Source: Neisseria perflava (GTDB lineage: Bacteria > Pseudomonadota > Gammaproteobacteria > Burkholderiales > Neisseriaceae). From it: a stretch of 64,000 bases of DNA. A program made the translations under genes and the position numbers. The stretch is taken from NCBI RefSeq assembly GCF_002863305.2, contig NZ_CP136962.1:186001-250000 (forward strand), in the 5' to 3' direction. Positions 25,993 through 34,583 of the stretch are shown piece after piece. The notes beneath the pieces are model-generated. The model ran no database searches. It had not been told where the DNA came from and worked only from the letters and a program-made list of their open reading frames with translations. Positions within the stretch are counted from its first letter, which is position 1. Each line of letters begins with the position of its first letter.

Positions 25993-27246
25993 TCAGTCAT
26001 GTTGATCCAAATGGTAGATCTGCGCTACGGCATCGATTAATTCGCTGTTGTCCGAGCCCGCTTTATTGAGCGTGCGTGTCGGAGAGTGGAGCAGTTTGTT
26101 GGTCAACTGAATGGAGAGGCGTTCGAGGACATCTTCGGCGGACACTCCTTTTGCCAGTTGTTTCATGGCATTTTCCAGCACTTGGCGGCGTGCGCGTTCG
26201 CCTTCGTCGCGTAAGGCACGGATAAGCGGAACGCTTTGGCGGTTTTTCTGCTGGCGGATAAATTCGCTGACCTTTTCTTCCACCATGCTTTCAGCCGCCG
26301 CCGCTGCCTTTTTGCGCGCGTCTTTACCGCTTTGGACAATATCCATCATGTCGTCCACGGTATAGAGATATGCGTCTTCCAATTCGCCGACTTCGGCTTC
26401 AATGTCGCGCGGAACGGCCAAATCCAGCAGGAAAACAGGCATGTTGTGGCGCTTTTTCAATGCGCGTTCGACCATGCCTTTGCCGACGAGGGGCAGTTGG
26501 CTGGCGGTGGAAGAAACAACCACGTCGTAATCATGAAGAATATCGGGCAATTCATTCAGCAGGCAGGCTTCGGCGTTGACGCTGAGTTTGTCGCACAATT
26601 CCTGCGCACGCTGGTGTGTACGGTTGGCAACGGTGATGAGCTTGGGATTTTTGGCGGCAAAATAAGTGGCCACCAGCTCGATCATTTCGCCTGCGCCGAT
26701 AAAGAGGACGTTAAGGTCGGAAATGGAAGGGAAGATTTGTTCTGCCATTTTGACCGATGCGGAAGCCATGGAGACGGAGTTTTCGCCGACAGCGGTATCG
26801 GTGCGCACTTCTTTGGCAACGGCAAAGGTTTTTTGAAACAGGGCGTTTAAGTGGGTATTGATGCTTTCTTGTTCTTGCGCAACGCGGACGGCATCTTTGA
26901 TTTGACCGAGAATTTGCGGTTCGCCCAAGACCATGGAATCCAAGCCGCAGGCGACGCGGAAGGCGTGGCGGACGGTTTCGTTGTTATCTAGGGTATAGAG
27001 GTAGGGGCGGATTTCTTCGACAGGCAGATTGTGATATTTTGCCAACCAGTTGATGATTTTTTCGGATTCGCCGACGCAATAAAGCTCGGTACGGTTGCAG
27101 GTAGAAAGAATGACTGCTTCTTCCGCCGCCTCGCTGCGCGCGAGGTTGGATACGGCATCCGGCAAATTTGCAGCAGCAAATGCCAGTTTTTCGCGTATGC
27201 TCAAGGGCGCGGTTTGGTGGTTGAGTCCGACGACGGTAAGTTGCAT
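25993..27246 (-). CDS. hemA: Glutamyl-tRNA reductase HemA
   Basis: HemA reduces glutamyl-tRNA to glutamate-1-semialdehyde, the first committed step of tetrapyrrole synthesis by the C5 route. The 417-residue protein has the catalytic Cys50 in STCNRTELYC. The NADPH-binding motif is FIGAGEMIELVATYF, and the central GLDSMVLGEPQILGQIK is the family signature. The C-terminal dimerisation helix bundle is complete. hemC of the same pathway lies 8 kb upstream but is not in the same operon. Confidence 0.96.
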   Translation of the reverse strand: MQLTVVGLNHQTAPLSIREKLAFAAANLPDAVSNLARSEAAEEAVILSTCNRTELYCVGESEKIINWLAKYHNLPVEEIRPYLYTLDNNETVRHAFRVACGLDSMVLGEPQILGQIKDAVRVAQEQESINTHLNALFQKTFAVAKEVRTDTAVGENSVSMASASVKMAEQIFPSISDLNVLFIGAGEMIELVATYFAAKNPKLITVANRTHQRAQELCDKLSVNAEACLLNELPDILHDYDVVVSSTASQLPLVGKGMVERALKKRHNMPVFLLDLAVPRDIEAEVGELEDAYLYTVDDMMDIVQSGKDARKKAAAAAESMVEEKVSEFIRQQKNRQSVPLIRALRDEGERARRQVLENAMKQLAKGVSAEDVLERLSIQLTNKLLHSPTRTLNKAGSDNSELIDAVAQIYHLDQHD

Positions 27247-27348
27247 GGTTATGGTATGACCGGGTAGTGTGTGTGGTGGCTATTATAGCTTAAGTGGGCT
27301 TTAAAATGAATGTGTTGGGGGGATAAGATACGATGAGGTTTGCCATCG

Positions 27349-27384
27349 AAAAGGCCGTCTGAAAAGATTCAGACGGCCTTTTTA
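27349..27384 (-). terminator. DUS-pair terminator after rpoH
   Basis: AAAAGGCCGTCTGAA and TTCAGACGGCCTTTTT with a short loop. It lies 12 nt beyond the rpoH stop on the minus strand. Confidence 0.75.
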
Positions 27385-27395
27385 TCAAGAAAGGC

Positions 27396-28259
27396 TTAAA
27401 CGGCTTCTGCTTCTTCTGCCAAGAAACCGCGCAGTTTTTGCATGGCTTTGGCTTCGATTTGGCGGATGCGTTCGGCAGATACGCCGTATTCGGCAGCCAA
27501 TTCGTGCAGGGTCAAACCGCCATCGTCTTGCAACCAGCGGCTTTCAACGATACGGCGGCTGCGGTCGTCCAGTTGCGCCAAGGCGTTTTGCAGACCTTCG
27601 GTTTGCAGGGCGTAGTGGGCTTGTTTGGACAACTGACGGCTAGGCTCTGCATCGTGGTCGGCCAACCAGTCGATAGGGGCGAAGTTGTCCTCGTCATCGT
27701 TGTTTTCTGCCATGATGCCGATGTCGTGGCCGGTCATGCGTTGTTCCATTTCCAAGACTTCGGACAATTTGACGCCCAAATCGTCGGCGATTTCTTGCGC
27801 TTCTTTTGGAGACAAGGCATTCAGGTTTTTACGCATGCTGCGCAGGTTGAAGAACAGTTTGCGCTGCGATTTGGTTGTGGCAACGCGGACCAAACGCCAG
27901 TTGCGCAAAATGAATTCGTGGATTTCGGCTTTAATCCAATGCACGGCAAACGAAAACAGGCGCGCGCCGCGACTTGGTTCGTAGCGTTTGACGGCTTTCA
28001 TCAGGCCGATATTGCCTTCTTGAATCAGGTCGGCTTGGTTGAGGCCGTAGCCGTCGTAACCGCGTGCAATGGATACGACGACGCGAAGATGGGACAGAAT
28101 AAGCTGTTTGGCGGCGTTGAGGTCGCCTTTTTGTTGACGTTCGGCCAGTTGCGTTTCTTCTTCGGCAGTCAGCATGGGAATGCTGTTGACTGTATGAATG
28201 TATTGCTCGAGGCTACCGTTGCCGCTGTGGATAACGGGTAATGCAAAAGCTTTATTCAT
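27396..28259 (-). CDS. rpoH: RNA polymerase heat-shock sigma factor RpoH (sigma-32)
   Basis: The alternative sigma factor for heat-shock genes, 287 residues. Region 2 is intact, from the core-binding helix (LIQEGNIGLMKAVKRYEP) to the -10 recognition helix (FSFAVHWIKAEIHEFIL). The RpoH box reads QRKLFFNLR, which separates it from other group 3 sigmas. Region 4 has the helix-turn-helix LHELAAEYGVSAERIRQIE. Start ATG at 28259 has ribosome binding site AAGGAGAG. That site is part of a small AAGGA/TCCTT hairpin that touches the start codon, a possible thermosensor-like element. Upstream (28276-28536) there is no gene. Confidence 0.95.
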   Translation of the reverse strand: MNKAFALPVIHSGNGSLEQYIHTVNSIPMLTAEEETQLAERQQKGDLNAAKQLILSHLRVVVSIARGYDGYGLNQADLIQEGNIGLMKAVKRYEPSRGARLFSFAVHWIKAEIHEFILRNWRLVRVATTKSQRKLFFNLRSMRKNLNALSPKEAQEIADDLGVKLSEVLEMEQRMTGHDIGIMAENNDDEDNFAPIDWLADHDAEPSRQLSKQAHYALQTEGLQNALAQLDDRSRRIVESRWLQDDGGLTLHELAAEYGVSAERIRQIEAKAMQKLRGFLAEEAEAV

Positions 28260-28260
28260 A

Positions 28261-28304
28261 AAGGATGCTCTCCTTGATTGAGCCGTCTGAAGACGGCTTT
28301 TTGT
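28261..28304 (-). promoter_or_regulatory. rpoH leader hairpins, one covering the ribosome binding site
   Basis: On the minus strand AAGGA (28275-28271) can pair with TCCTT (28265-28261), leaving the Shine-Dalgarno partly in the stem. Just upstream a stem AGCCGTC/GACGGCT (28281-28298) is formed from a DUS half. Temperature-controlled opening is only a hypothesis. Confidence 0.35.
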
Positions 28305-28536
28305 TTATTGTGTGACAAGCAGTATAACACTGCCTGTGGTTTGTTTTGTTATGGGTTGGATTTTTTCTGTAAATTAACGATAGATTCAATAGTTTTTACT
28401 GCTTAAATCGCAAGGGTTGATTGTCTTAGAAAATTTGAGTGATTTGCTAGGTTTTGGCTAAGTATATTACAAACATTTCTGTATGTAAATAGTTTTAGCA
28501 ATAAAAAAGACCTTGTATAACAAGGCCTTAAAAATT

Positions 28537-30084
28537 TTATTCTGGTTTCTTCCGGCCAATCAGGATAAGGAATACGCTGATGGTGGCCAAAATACTGATA
28601 AGCCAGGTTGAGCCGCCTGCTTTCATGTAAGGCGTTTCGCCGATGTAGCCTTTGACGTGGCCTTCGAGGACGGTTTCTGTATCCGGCTGGGCTTCGGCAA
28701 CAATCGTGCCTTTAGGGGAAATAATGGCGGTTGCGCCGGTATTGGTGGCGCGAACCATGTAGCGGCCCAGCTCCATTGCGCGTGCTTGGGACTGTTGAAG
28801 CTGCTGGTACATGGCATTGGATTTGCCGTACCACGCCATATTGCTGATGTTGGCAAGCAGGGTGGAGCGTTTGGCTGTTGCGATGAGTTCGTCGCCGAAA
28901 CCGTCTTCATAGCAGATATTGAAGGCGACTTTTTGATCTTTCATTGTCAAAGGCGCTTGGTTGTCGCCGCCTTTTTGGAAGTCAGCCAAAGGCATATCCA
29001 TCATTTTATAGAGGCGCTCGGTAATGATGGGCAATGGCTTGTATTCACCAAATGGAACGAGGTGGTTCTTGGCGTAGTAGGGGATGGTGTCGGAAGTGCT
29101 GTTGTGATAGTCGCTCAAATTGATGACGGCATTTTCGTAGCCGTTGCCGTCGGGCGTATATTGGCTGATGCCGATGGCCAATGCGCTGCCGTTGCTTTGT
29201 GCCTGTTCGGCGAATTGTTCCAAGATGCCTTCGGGCAGGTCCTGGCGCATCAGCGGCAGGGCGGTTTCAGGCAGGATGACGATGTCGGCACTGGTTTTGC
29301 TGATTTGTTCGTAGTATTTCTGAATGGTCGGAATGATTTGCTCTTCTTTCCATTTCAGATTTTGTTCGATATTGCCTTGAATCAGGGCGACGGTGCTGGT
29401 GCTGCCGTCGGGGCGGGTGTATTCGGTTTGTTGGGAAATGTAGCCGACGGAGCAGAGCGCAACGATAAGGAATAAGGCCAGAAGGCGGTGTTTCAGACGG
29501 CCGTGGTTGTCAATCAGCAACACCAGCCATGCGCTGAGGAAAGCGGTTGCCAGCGTAACCATATGAATGCCGCCCAACGGCGCGAAGCCTGCCAACGGGC
29601 TGTCTTTGATGATTTGGGAATAACCGATGGCGCCCCAGCCGAATCCGGTCAGGAAGCGTTCGCGGGCAAATTCTGCCAGCGTCCACAAAATCGGCAGCAG
29701 GAGGCCGGTTTTGGCCCAGCGAGCCAGGTTGCATTTTCTCCACACCCAAAAACAGATGGCCGGATAAAGCGCAAGAAATGCCGGCAGCAGGAAGGTGAGG
29801 GGGATGGCGTATGAATCCGGCAGCCCCGAAACATCATGCAAGGCAGTGTGTATCCAATAAAACTGCGCTGTATAACCGATTAATCCGAACAGATAGGCAG
29901 TCATGACGGCAAAGCGCGGCCGCAATTCAATCAGGCGTATCAGTGCGCCAAACAACAGCGGCATCAGCCAGAAATGATAATACGGGGCGAAAGTGAACGG
30001 CGTTGCGGCGGCAATCAAGATAACCAGCGGCCAGTACAGCAGCGGGTGTTGCCAGTATTGTTCGAGTTTACGGAAAATATTCAT
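28537..30084 (-). CDS. lnt: Apolipoprotein N-acyltransferase Lnt
   Basis: Lnt adds the third acyl chain to the N-terminal Cys of lipoproteins at the inner membrane. The 515-residue protein has N-terminal TM helices up to about residue 215 and a periplasmic nitrilase-like domain. The catalytic triad is Glu273 (LPETALP), Lys339 (YAKNHLVPFGEY) and Cys391 (FNICYEDGFG). A final TM helix lies at about 493-510. Several predicted lipoproteins in this window (MetQ, HtrA, NosL, the efflux protein and possibly NosZ) would be its substrates. Stop and start are separated from the downstream DUF808 gene by a DUS hairpin. Confidence 0.95.
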   Translation of the reverse strand: MNIFRKLEQYWQHPLLYWPLVILIAAATPFTFAPYYHFWLMPLLFGALIRLIELRPRFAVMTAYLFGLIGYTAQFYWIHTALHDVSGLPDSYAIPLTFLLPAFLALYPAICFWVWRKCNLARWAKTGLLLPILWTLAEFARERFLTGFGWGAIGYSQIIKDSPLAGFAPLGGIHMVTLATAFLSAWLVLLIDNHGRLKHRLLALFLIVALCSVGYISQQTEYTRPDGSTSTVALIQGNIEQNLKWKEEQIIPTIQKYYEQISKTSADIVILPETALPLMRQDLPEGILEQFAEQAQSNGSALAIGISQYTPDGNGYENAVINLSDYHNSTSDTIPYYAKNHLVPFGEYKPLPIITERLYKMMDMPLADFQKGGDNQAPLTMKDQKVAFNICYEDGFGDELIATAKRSTLLANISNMAWYGKSNAMYQQLQQSQARAMELGRYMVRATNTGATAIISPKGTIVAEAQPDTETVLEGHVKGYIGETPYMKAGGSTWLISILATISVFLILIGRKKPE

Positions 30085-30102
30085 GCTTTAAATGGTATTG
30101 AG

Positions 30103-30127
30103 GCCGTCTGAAAAGTTTTCAGACGGC
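30103..30127 (-). terminator. Tight DUS-pair hairpin between the DUF808 gene and lnt
   Basis: GCCGTCTGAAAAC and GTTTTCAGACGGC form an almost uninterrupted stem. It lies upstream of lnt's minus-strand neighbour stop at 30140. Confidence 0.6.
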
Positions 30128-30139
30128 AGGGAAACAAAA

Positions 30140-31006
30140 TCAATCTTTTTGAAACAATTTCATTGCAGGCAGGACGATTGCGCAAGCTAAGGCACCGGCG
30201 GCTACTCCGACCACCAGATTGGCGATATGTTCCATCATGCCGCTGTCCCAATGCTGCGCGTGGAGGAAATCGTGCAAAAAGCCAAGGTTGTGGGCGATTA
30301 GTCCGCCGCCGACCAAGAACATCGCCAGCGTGCCGACAATGCTCAAGCCACGCATAAACCAAGGCATAAATGAAATCAAACCGCGTCCGATGCCTTGTAC
30401 GGCGGCGCTTTTTTGGCGCATCAACATCATACCGAGGTCGTCAAGTTTGACGATGATGCCGACCAAACCATAGACCAATGCAGTCATGCCGACACCGATG
30501 GCAGCCATAACCAAAGAACGCGTCATCAGGTCATATTTTTCAACAACACCCAGCGCGATAATGATGATTTCGGCGGAGAGGATGAAATCTGTACGGACCG
30601 CGCCTTTTACTTTTGTTTTTTCGTCTGTGACTTCAGGCTCGGCATCGTGTCCGTCTTCGTGTTCATTGCGGTGCAGAAATTTGTGCAACAGTTTTTCCAC
30701 GCCTTCAAAACACAAATAAACACCGCCGATCATCAGCAAGGGCGTAATCAGCGCAGGCAGGAAAGCGGAAAGCAACAGCGCAAGCGGCACCAGAATCAGC
30801 TTGTTGACCAGAGAGCCTTTTGCCACCGCCCAAATAATCGGCAATTCGCGCTCGGCGGATACGCCGGTTACCTGATTGGCGTTGAGCGCCAAATCGTCAC
30901 CAACCACGCCGGCAGTTTTTTTGGCGGCGACTTTGGTCATCATCGCTACGTCGTCCAAAACGGCGGTGATGTCGTCCAAAAGCGTAAAGAGAGAGGCGAA
31001 GGCCAT
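30140..31006 (-). CDS. DUF808 (YedI) family inner-membrane protein
   Basis: A 288-residue membrane protein of the DUF808/YedI family, whose function is not known. The conserved N terminus MAFASLFTLLDDITAVLDDVAMM is followed by AAKKTAGVVGDDLALNANQV, the family signature. Several TM helices follow, around residues 85-115, 150-185, 195-215 and 225-285. It lies between the efflux lipoprotein gene and lnt, without an obvious functional link. Confidence 0.85.
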   Translation of the reverse strand: MAFASLFTLLDDITAVLDDVAMMTKVAAKKTAGVVGDDLALNANQVTGVSAERELPIIWAVAKGSLVNKLILVPLALLLSAFLPALITPLLMIGGVYLCFEGVEKLLHKFLHRNEHEDGHDAEPEVTDEKTKVKGAVRTDFILSAEIIIIALGVVEKYDLMTRSLVMAAIGVGMTALVYGLVGIIVKLDDLGMMLMRQKSAAVQGIGRGLISFMPWFMRGLSIVGTLAMFLVGGGLIAHNLGFLHDFLHAQHWDSGMMEHIANLVVGVAAGALACAIVLPAMKLFQKD

Positions 31007-31070
31007 AATGTTGTCCGGATAAAATCAAATAAACGCGCGATTATATATGAAAATTCAGTTGCTTGAATGT

Positions 31071-31116
31071 TTTTCAGACGGCCTTTGACGGAAATTAACC
31101 AAAGGCCGTCTGAAAA
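31071..31116 (-). terminator. DUS-pair terminator after the efflux lipoprotein gene
   Basis: TTTTCAGACGGCCTTT and AAAGGCCGTCTGAAAA flank a 14-nt loop, directly behind the stop at 31119 on the minus strand. Confidence 0.7.
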
Positions 31117-31118
31117 TG

Positions 31119-32501
31119 CTATTTCGGCGTATAACGTCCCGCCATGGCTTTATACACCATATTTTCGTATTTTAAGGCTTCATAGCGTTGGTTCAGCAGG
31201 TTTTGAGCCGAGCTGTATTCTGAATTCAAAGCCTCCAGCCAGTCTTTCAACTCGTTTTTACCGTGTTGGTAGCGTACTTGATAGTAATGGCTGTTTTTCT
31301 TGTCCAACTGATAACGTTGTTCCTGATTGGCAAGACTGGCCTGCGCGTTTTTGTAGGCAAGGTAGTTGGTGTTGACCTCGTTAAGCGCGGTGGTCAGGGC
31401 TTTTTCAAAATTCAGCTTGGCACTGTCCATCTCCGCTTGTACGGTTTTGTCTTTCCATTTCATGGTCTGCCAGTTAAGGAAAGGCAGATTGATGGTGGCC
31501 GAGCCGCCCAACATGGGGATATTGAACGTACTTTTCGCTTTATCGGAAGACGTACTCAAACTTGCGCCCAAAGTAATCGACGGATACCAACTGCGTTTTT
31601 GCGCGTTGACCGATTGTTGCGACGCTTGCAGGCGGTATTCGGCGGCGCGCAGATCGGGGCGGTTGGCCAAAACGGTAATCGGTACGTCCAAGTTCACACC
31701 TTTGACCGGCAGTAGGCGGAATTGTGCCGGATCGGCGGCCATGTTTTCAGACGGCCTTAAATTCAACAAATTACGCAAAACCTGTTTTTGCGTATCCAAA
31801 TTGTTTTGCAAAGACAACAGGCTGTTTTCCGCGCTCAGCAATGACTGTTTGGCTTGGGTCGGCTGGCTTGAGTCGGCACGACCGTAGCGGAACTTGGCAT
31901 TCGCAATGCGGTTGATTTCCTGATATTGCTTCAGCGATTTTTGCGCCAACTCAATGGCTTCGTTCAGGTAGGCGATATTGAAATAGGCATCGGCAACATT
32001 ATTAATCAAAGTCAGGCGTGTGTTGGCCATGTCCTCATGTGTGGCTTGGTATTCCCATACCTGCGCATCGGCAGTGGCGCTGAGTTTGCGCCACAAATCC
32101 AATTCGTAGCTTAAGCCAAGCTGGCTGCTGAAGGTATTGCCGTGGCTGCCGGTTTTCAGGTTTTTAGAAGCATTCGCACCCAACGAGCCGCTGAACGAAG
32201 GTACCAAATCCGCACCCAAAATATTGGCTTGGTACAAAGCCTTGTTGACGCTGATGGCCGCCTGTTTCAAATCGATATTGTTCGCCAGCGCCTGCTCCAT
32301 CAGCGCATTAAGCTGCGGGCTTTGGTAGATTTCCCACCAGTTGCCGTTTACATCGTAGCGTTCGGCAGTTTCCGCTGCGCTCATGACTTGGCCGGTTGCT
32401 TCCAGTGTTAGATTCGGATTGGCTTTAGGTGCGGCGCACGCACTTAGGGCAAGGGCAACAGCCAATGATAAGGCTACTTGGGAAAAAGGTTTCGTCTTCA
32501 T
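31119..32501 (-). CDS. Outer-membrane efflux lipoprotein (TolC/NodT family)
   Basis: A 460-residue outer-membrane channel subunit. With the start at 32501 it begins MKTKPFSQVALSL and has a lipoprotein signal, LSAC with Cys22. The duplicated outer-membrane efflux repeats are visible, with long coiled helices (for example around residues 150-215 and 370-440) that would form the periplasmic tunnel. An upstream ATG at 32540 would put extra residues in front of the signal and is rejected. It follows macA and macB, so it probably completes a MacA-MacB pump. It differs from MtrE-type proteins enough that no gene symbol is given. Confidence 0.88.
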   Translation of the reverse strand: MKTKPFSQVALSLAVALALSACAAPKANPNLTLEATGQVMSAAETAERYDVNGNWWEIYQSPQLNALMEQALANNIDLKQAAISVNKALYQANILGADLVPSFSGSLGANASKNLKTGSHGNTFSSQLGLSYELDLWRKLSATADAQVWEYQATHEDMANTRLTLINNVADAYFNIAYLNEAIELAQKSLKQYQEINRIANAKFRYGRADSSQPTQAKQSLLSAENSLLSLQNNLDTQKQVLRNLLNLRPSENMAADPAQFRLLPVKGVNLDVPITVLANRPDLRAAEYRLQASQQSVNAQKRSWYPSITLGASLSTSSDKAKSTFNIPMLGGSATINLPFLNWQTMKWKDKTVQAEMDSAKLNFEKALTTALNEVNTNYLAYKNAQASLANQEQRYQLDKKNSHYYQVRYQHGKNELKDWLEALNSEYSSAQNLLNQRYEALKYENMVYKAMAGRYTPK

Positions 32502-32524
32502 AAAAAATCTTTCGGGGAACAGCA

Positions 32525-32559
32525 TTTCAGACGGCCCCAAGATAATAGGCCGTCTGAAA
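32525..32559 (-). repeat. Inverted DUS pair between macB and the efflux gene
   Basis: TTTCAGACGGCC and GGCCGTCTGAAA with an 11-nt loop. No T tract, so read-through is likely. Confidence 0.55.
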
Positions 32560-32564
32560 CATAA

Positions 32565-34502
32565 TCAATCTTGAGCTAAGGCATCAATCGGGTTGAGCTT
32601 GGAAGCCTTGTTGGCAGGCATAAAGCCGAATGCGACGCCGATGGCGGTGGAGCAGACGACTGCGCCGATGACGGAAGCCATGGAAATGCTCATCGGGAAA
32701 TCGGTGACAAAATAGTTGAACACCAGGCTGATGCTTGCGGACAACAATACGCCCGACAGGCCGCCGATGATGCAGATTAAAACGGCTTCAATCAGAAACT
32801 GCTGCAAAATATTGTTGCGCCGCGCGCCGATTGCCATGCGCACGCCGATTTCTTTGGTGCGCTCGGTAACGGAAACCAACATGATGTTCATCACGCCGAT
32901 GCCGCCGACCACCAAAGAGATGACTGCGATGGAAGAAATCAGCAGCGTCATGGTGCCGGTCGTGCTTTCAACCATTTCTTTGATGCTGTCGCTGTTGTTC
33001 ATAAAGAAGTCTTCTGTACCGTGGCGTGCTTTCAGCAACTCGGTCAGGCTTTTTTCGGCAACTTGCGTGTTGGCATCGTCTTTGATTTTGACAACGATGG
33101 AATTGGTATGGCTTTCGCCGGTAATTTGGTGCATAACCGTTGTATAAGGCGACCAAAGCATCAGTGAGTCGGAATTGCCGAATGAGTTGTCATCCTTTTT
33201 CATAATGCCGATGACGGTTAGCGGGCGTTTTTTGAAGAGGATGGTTTTGCCTAAAGGATTGACGCCTTCGCCGAAGAGTTTGGTTTTGGTGTTTTGGTCG
33301 ATAACGACGACTTGGGCATCGTTTTTTACATCGTCATCATCAAACAGACGGCCTTCTTCCAATTTCAAACCGCGCACGTCGAAATATTGTTCGCCTACGC
33401 CGTAAAGCGAGGCAGTCAGGTCGGTGTTGCGGTAGGTCAAGGTGCCGCTGGAGTTGGTTTGAGGGGTGGCGGAGGCGACGTAGCTTTGTTGGCTGATGGC
33501 TTTTGCGTCATTAATCGTCAGTGTCTTGATTCGTCCGCTGCGGCGGTCACCAAAACCACGGCCGGGGAAGATGCTGATGGTGTTTGTGCCCATCGAGTTG
33601 ATGTCTTCCAAGATTTTTTGTTGCGAGCCATTACCCAAGGCCACTACCGATACCACCGAAGCGATACCGATGATAATCCCCAGCATGGTCAGCAGCGAAC
33701 GCATTTTGTGCGCCATAATTGCCTGCACAGACATTTTGAATGCTTCCATAAATTGATCGTAATAAAACGACCAGGAAGCTTTTTCTTTAATCCTCTCCAC
33801 TTTGCTTGGCGGAATATCCGGATTTTTAGACGTGTCTGAAATAATCTGACCGTCGCGGATTTCGATGACGCGGTTTGCGTTTGCCGCAATGCCCGGATCG
33901 TGGGTGACCATAATAACGGTATGCCCGTCTTCGTGCAGCTTGTGGATGATTTCCATCACGTTTTTACCGCTGGCGGTATCCAATGCGCCGGTCGGCTCGT
34001 CGGCAAAAATGATTTCGCCGCCGTTCATCAACGCGCGGGCAATCGAAACGCGTTGTTGCTGACCGCCGGAAAGTTCGCTGGGTTTGTTGCCTTCTTTATT
34101 TTGTAAGCCCAAATCGCCCAACAGTTTTTCCGCACGTTCCGCGCGCTCTTTGCTGTCCATGCCCATATATACGGCAGGCAGGGCGACGTTGTCTCGGGCA
34201 GTCAGCGAGCTTAACAGGTTGTAACGCTGGAAAATAAAGCCGAAACGCTCACGGCGCAAAGCCGCCAGCTCATCCGGCTGCATTTTCGATGTTTCGATGC
34301 CGTCGATTTGATAAGAGCCGGAGGTAGCGGTATCCAGACAGCCCAAGATATTCATCAGCGTCGATTTGCCTGAGCCGGACTGGCCGATAATTGCCACAAA
34401 GTCGCCTTTCTCAATAGAAAGGCTGACATCTTTCAATACGTGCACACGGTTTTCACCGCTACCGAAAAAACGGTTGATATTCTTACATTCGATTAAATTC
34501 AT
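32565..34502 (-). CDS. macB: MacB, macrolide-type ABC efflux ATPase/permease
   Basis: A 645-residue fusion of an N-terminal ABC ATPase and a C-terminal MacB/FtsX permease. Walker A GQSGSGKST, signature LSGGQQQRVSIARAL and Walker B IIFADEPTGALD are intact. TM helix 1 lies at about 273-295, followed by a large periplasmic domain and three C-terminal TM helices (about 520-640). MacB works as a mechanotransmitter that drives substrates from the periplasm through MacA and an outer-membrane channel. Known substrates include macrolides, enterotoxins and lipopeptides; the native substrate here is unknown. It lies 81 nt downstream of macA. Confidence 0.94.
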   Translation of the reverse strand: MNLIECKNINRFFGSGENRVHVLKDVSLSIEKGDFVAIIGQSGSGKSTLMNILGCLDTATSGSYQIDGIETSKMQPDELAALRRERFGFIFQRYNLLSSLTARDNVALPAVYMGMDSKERAERAEKLLGDLGLQNKEGNKPSELSGGQQQRVSIARALMNGGEIIFADEPTGALDTASGKNVMEIIHKLHEDGHTVIMVTHDPGIAANANRVIEIRDGQIISDTSKNPDIPPSKVERIKEKASWSFYYDQFMEAFKMSVQAIMAHKMRSLLTMLGIIIGIASVVSVVALGNGSQQKILEDINSMGTNTISIFPGRGFGDRRSGRIKTLTINDAKAISQQSYVASATPQTNSSGTLTYRNTDLTASLYGVGEQYFDVRGLKLEEGRLFDDDDVKNDAQVVVIDQNTKTKLFGEGVNPLGKTILFKKRPLTVIGIMKKDDNSFGNSDSLMLWSPYTTVMHQITGESHTNSIVVKIKDDANTQVAEKSLTELLKARHGTEDFFMNNSDSIKEMVESTTGTMTLLISSIAVISLVVGGIGVMNIMLVSVTERTKEIGVRMAIGARRNNILQQFLIEAVLICIIGGLSGVLLSASISLVFNYFVTDFPMSISMASVIGAVVCSTAIGVAFGFMPANKASKLNPIDALAQD

Positions 34503-34538
34503 AATCTTTCCGGGCGAAAAATAGAAATACAGGAACTA

Positions 34539-34577
34539 AGGCCGTCTGAAACACAGCCAAACCTTTCAGACGGCCTT
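34539..34577 (-). repeat. Inverted DUS pair between macA and macB
   Basis: AAGGCCGTCTGAAA and TTTCAGACGGCCTT flank an 11-nt loop. It may lower macB expression relative to macA. Confidence 0.55.
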
Positions 34578-34583
34578 AATCAA

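Noticed and set aside
27438..28241. 267-residue plus-strand frame opposite rpoH
   Set aside because: Mirror frame with biased composition; rpoH has all sigma regions and a good ribosome binding site.
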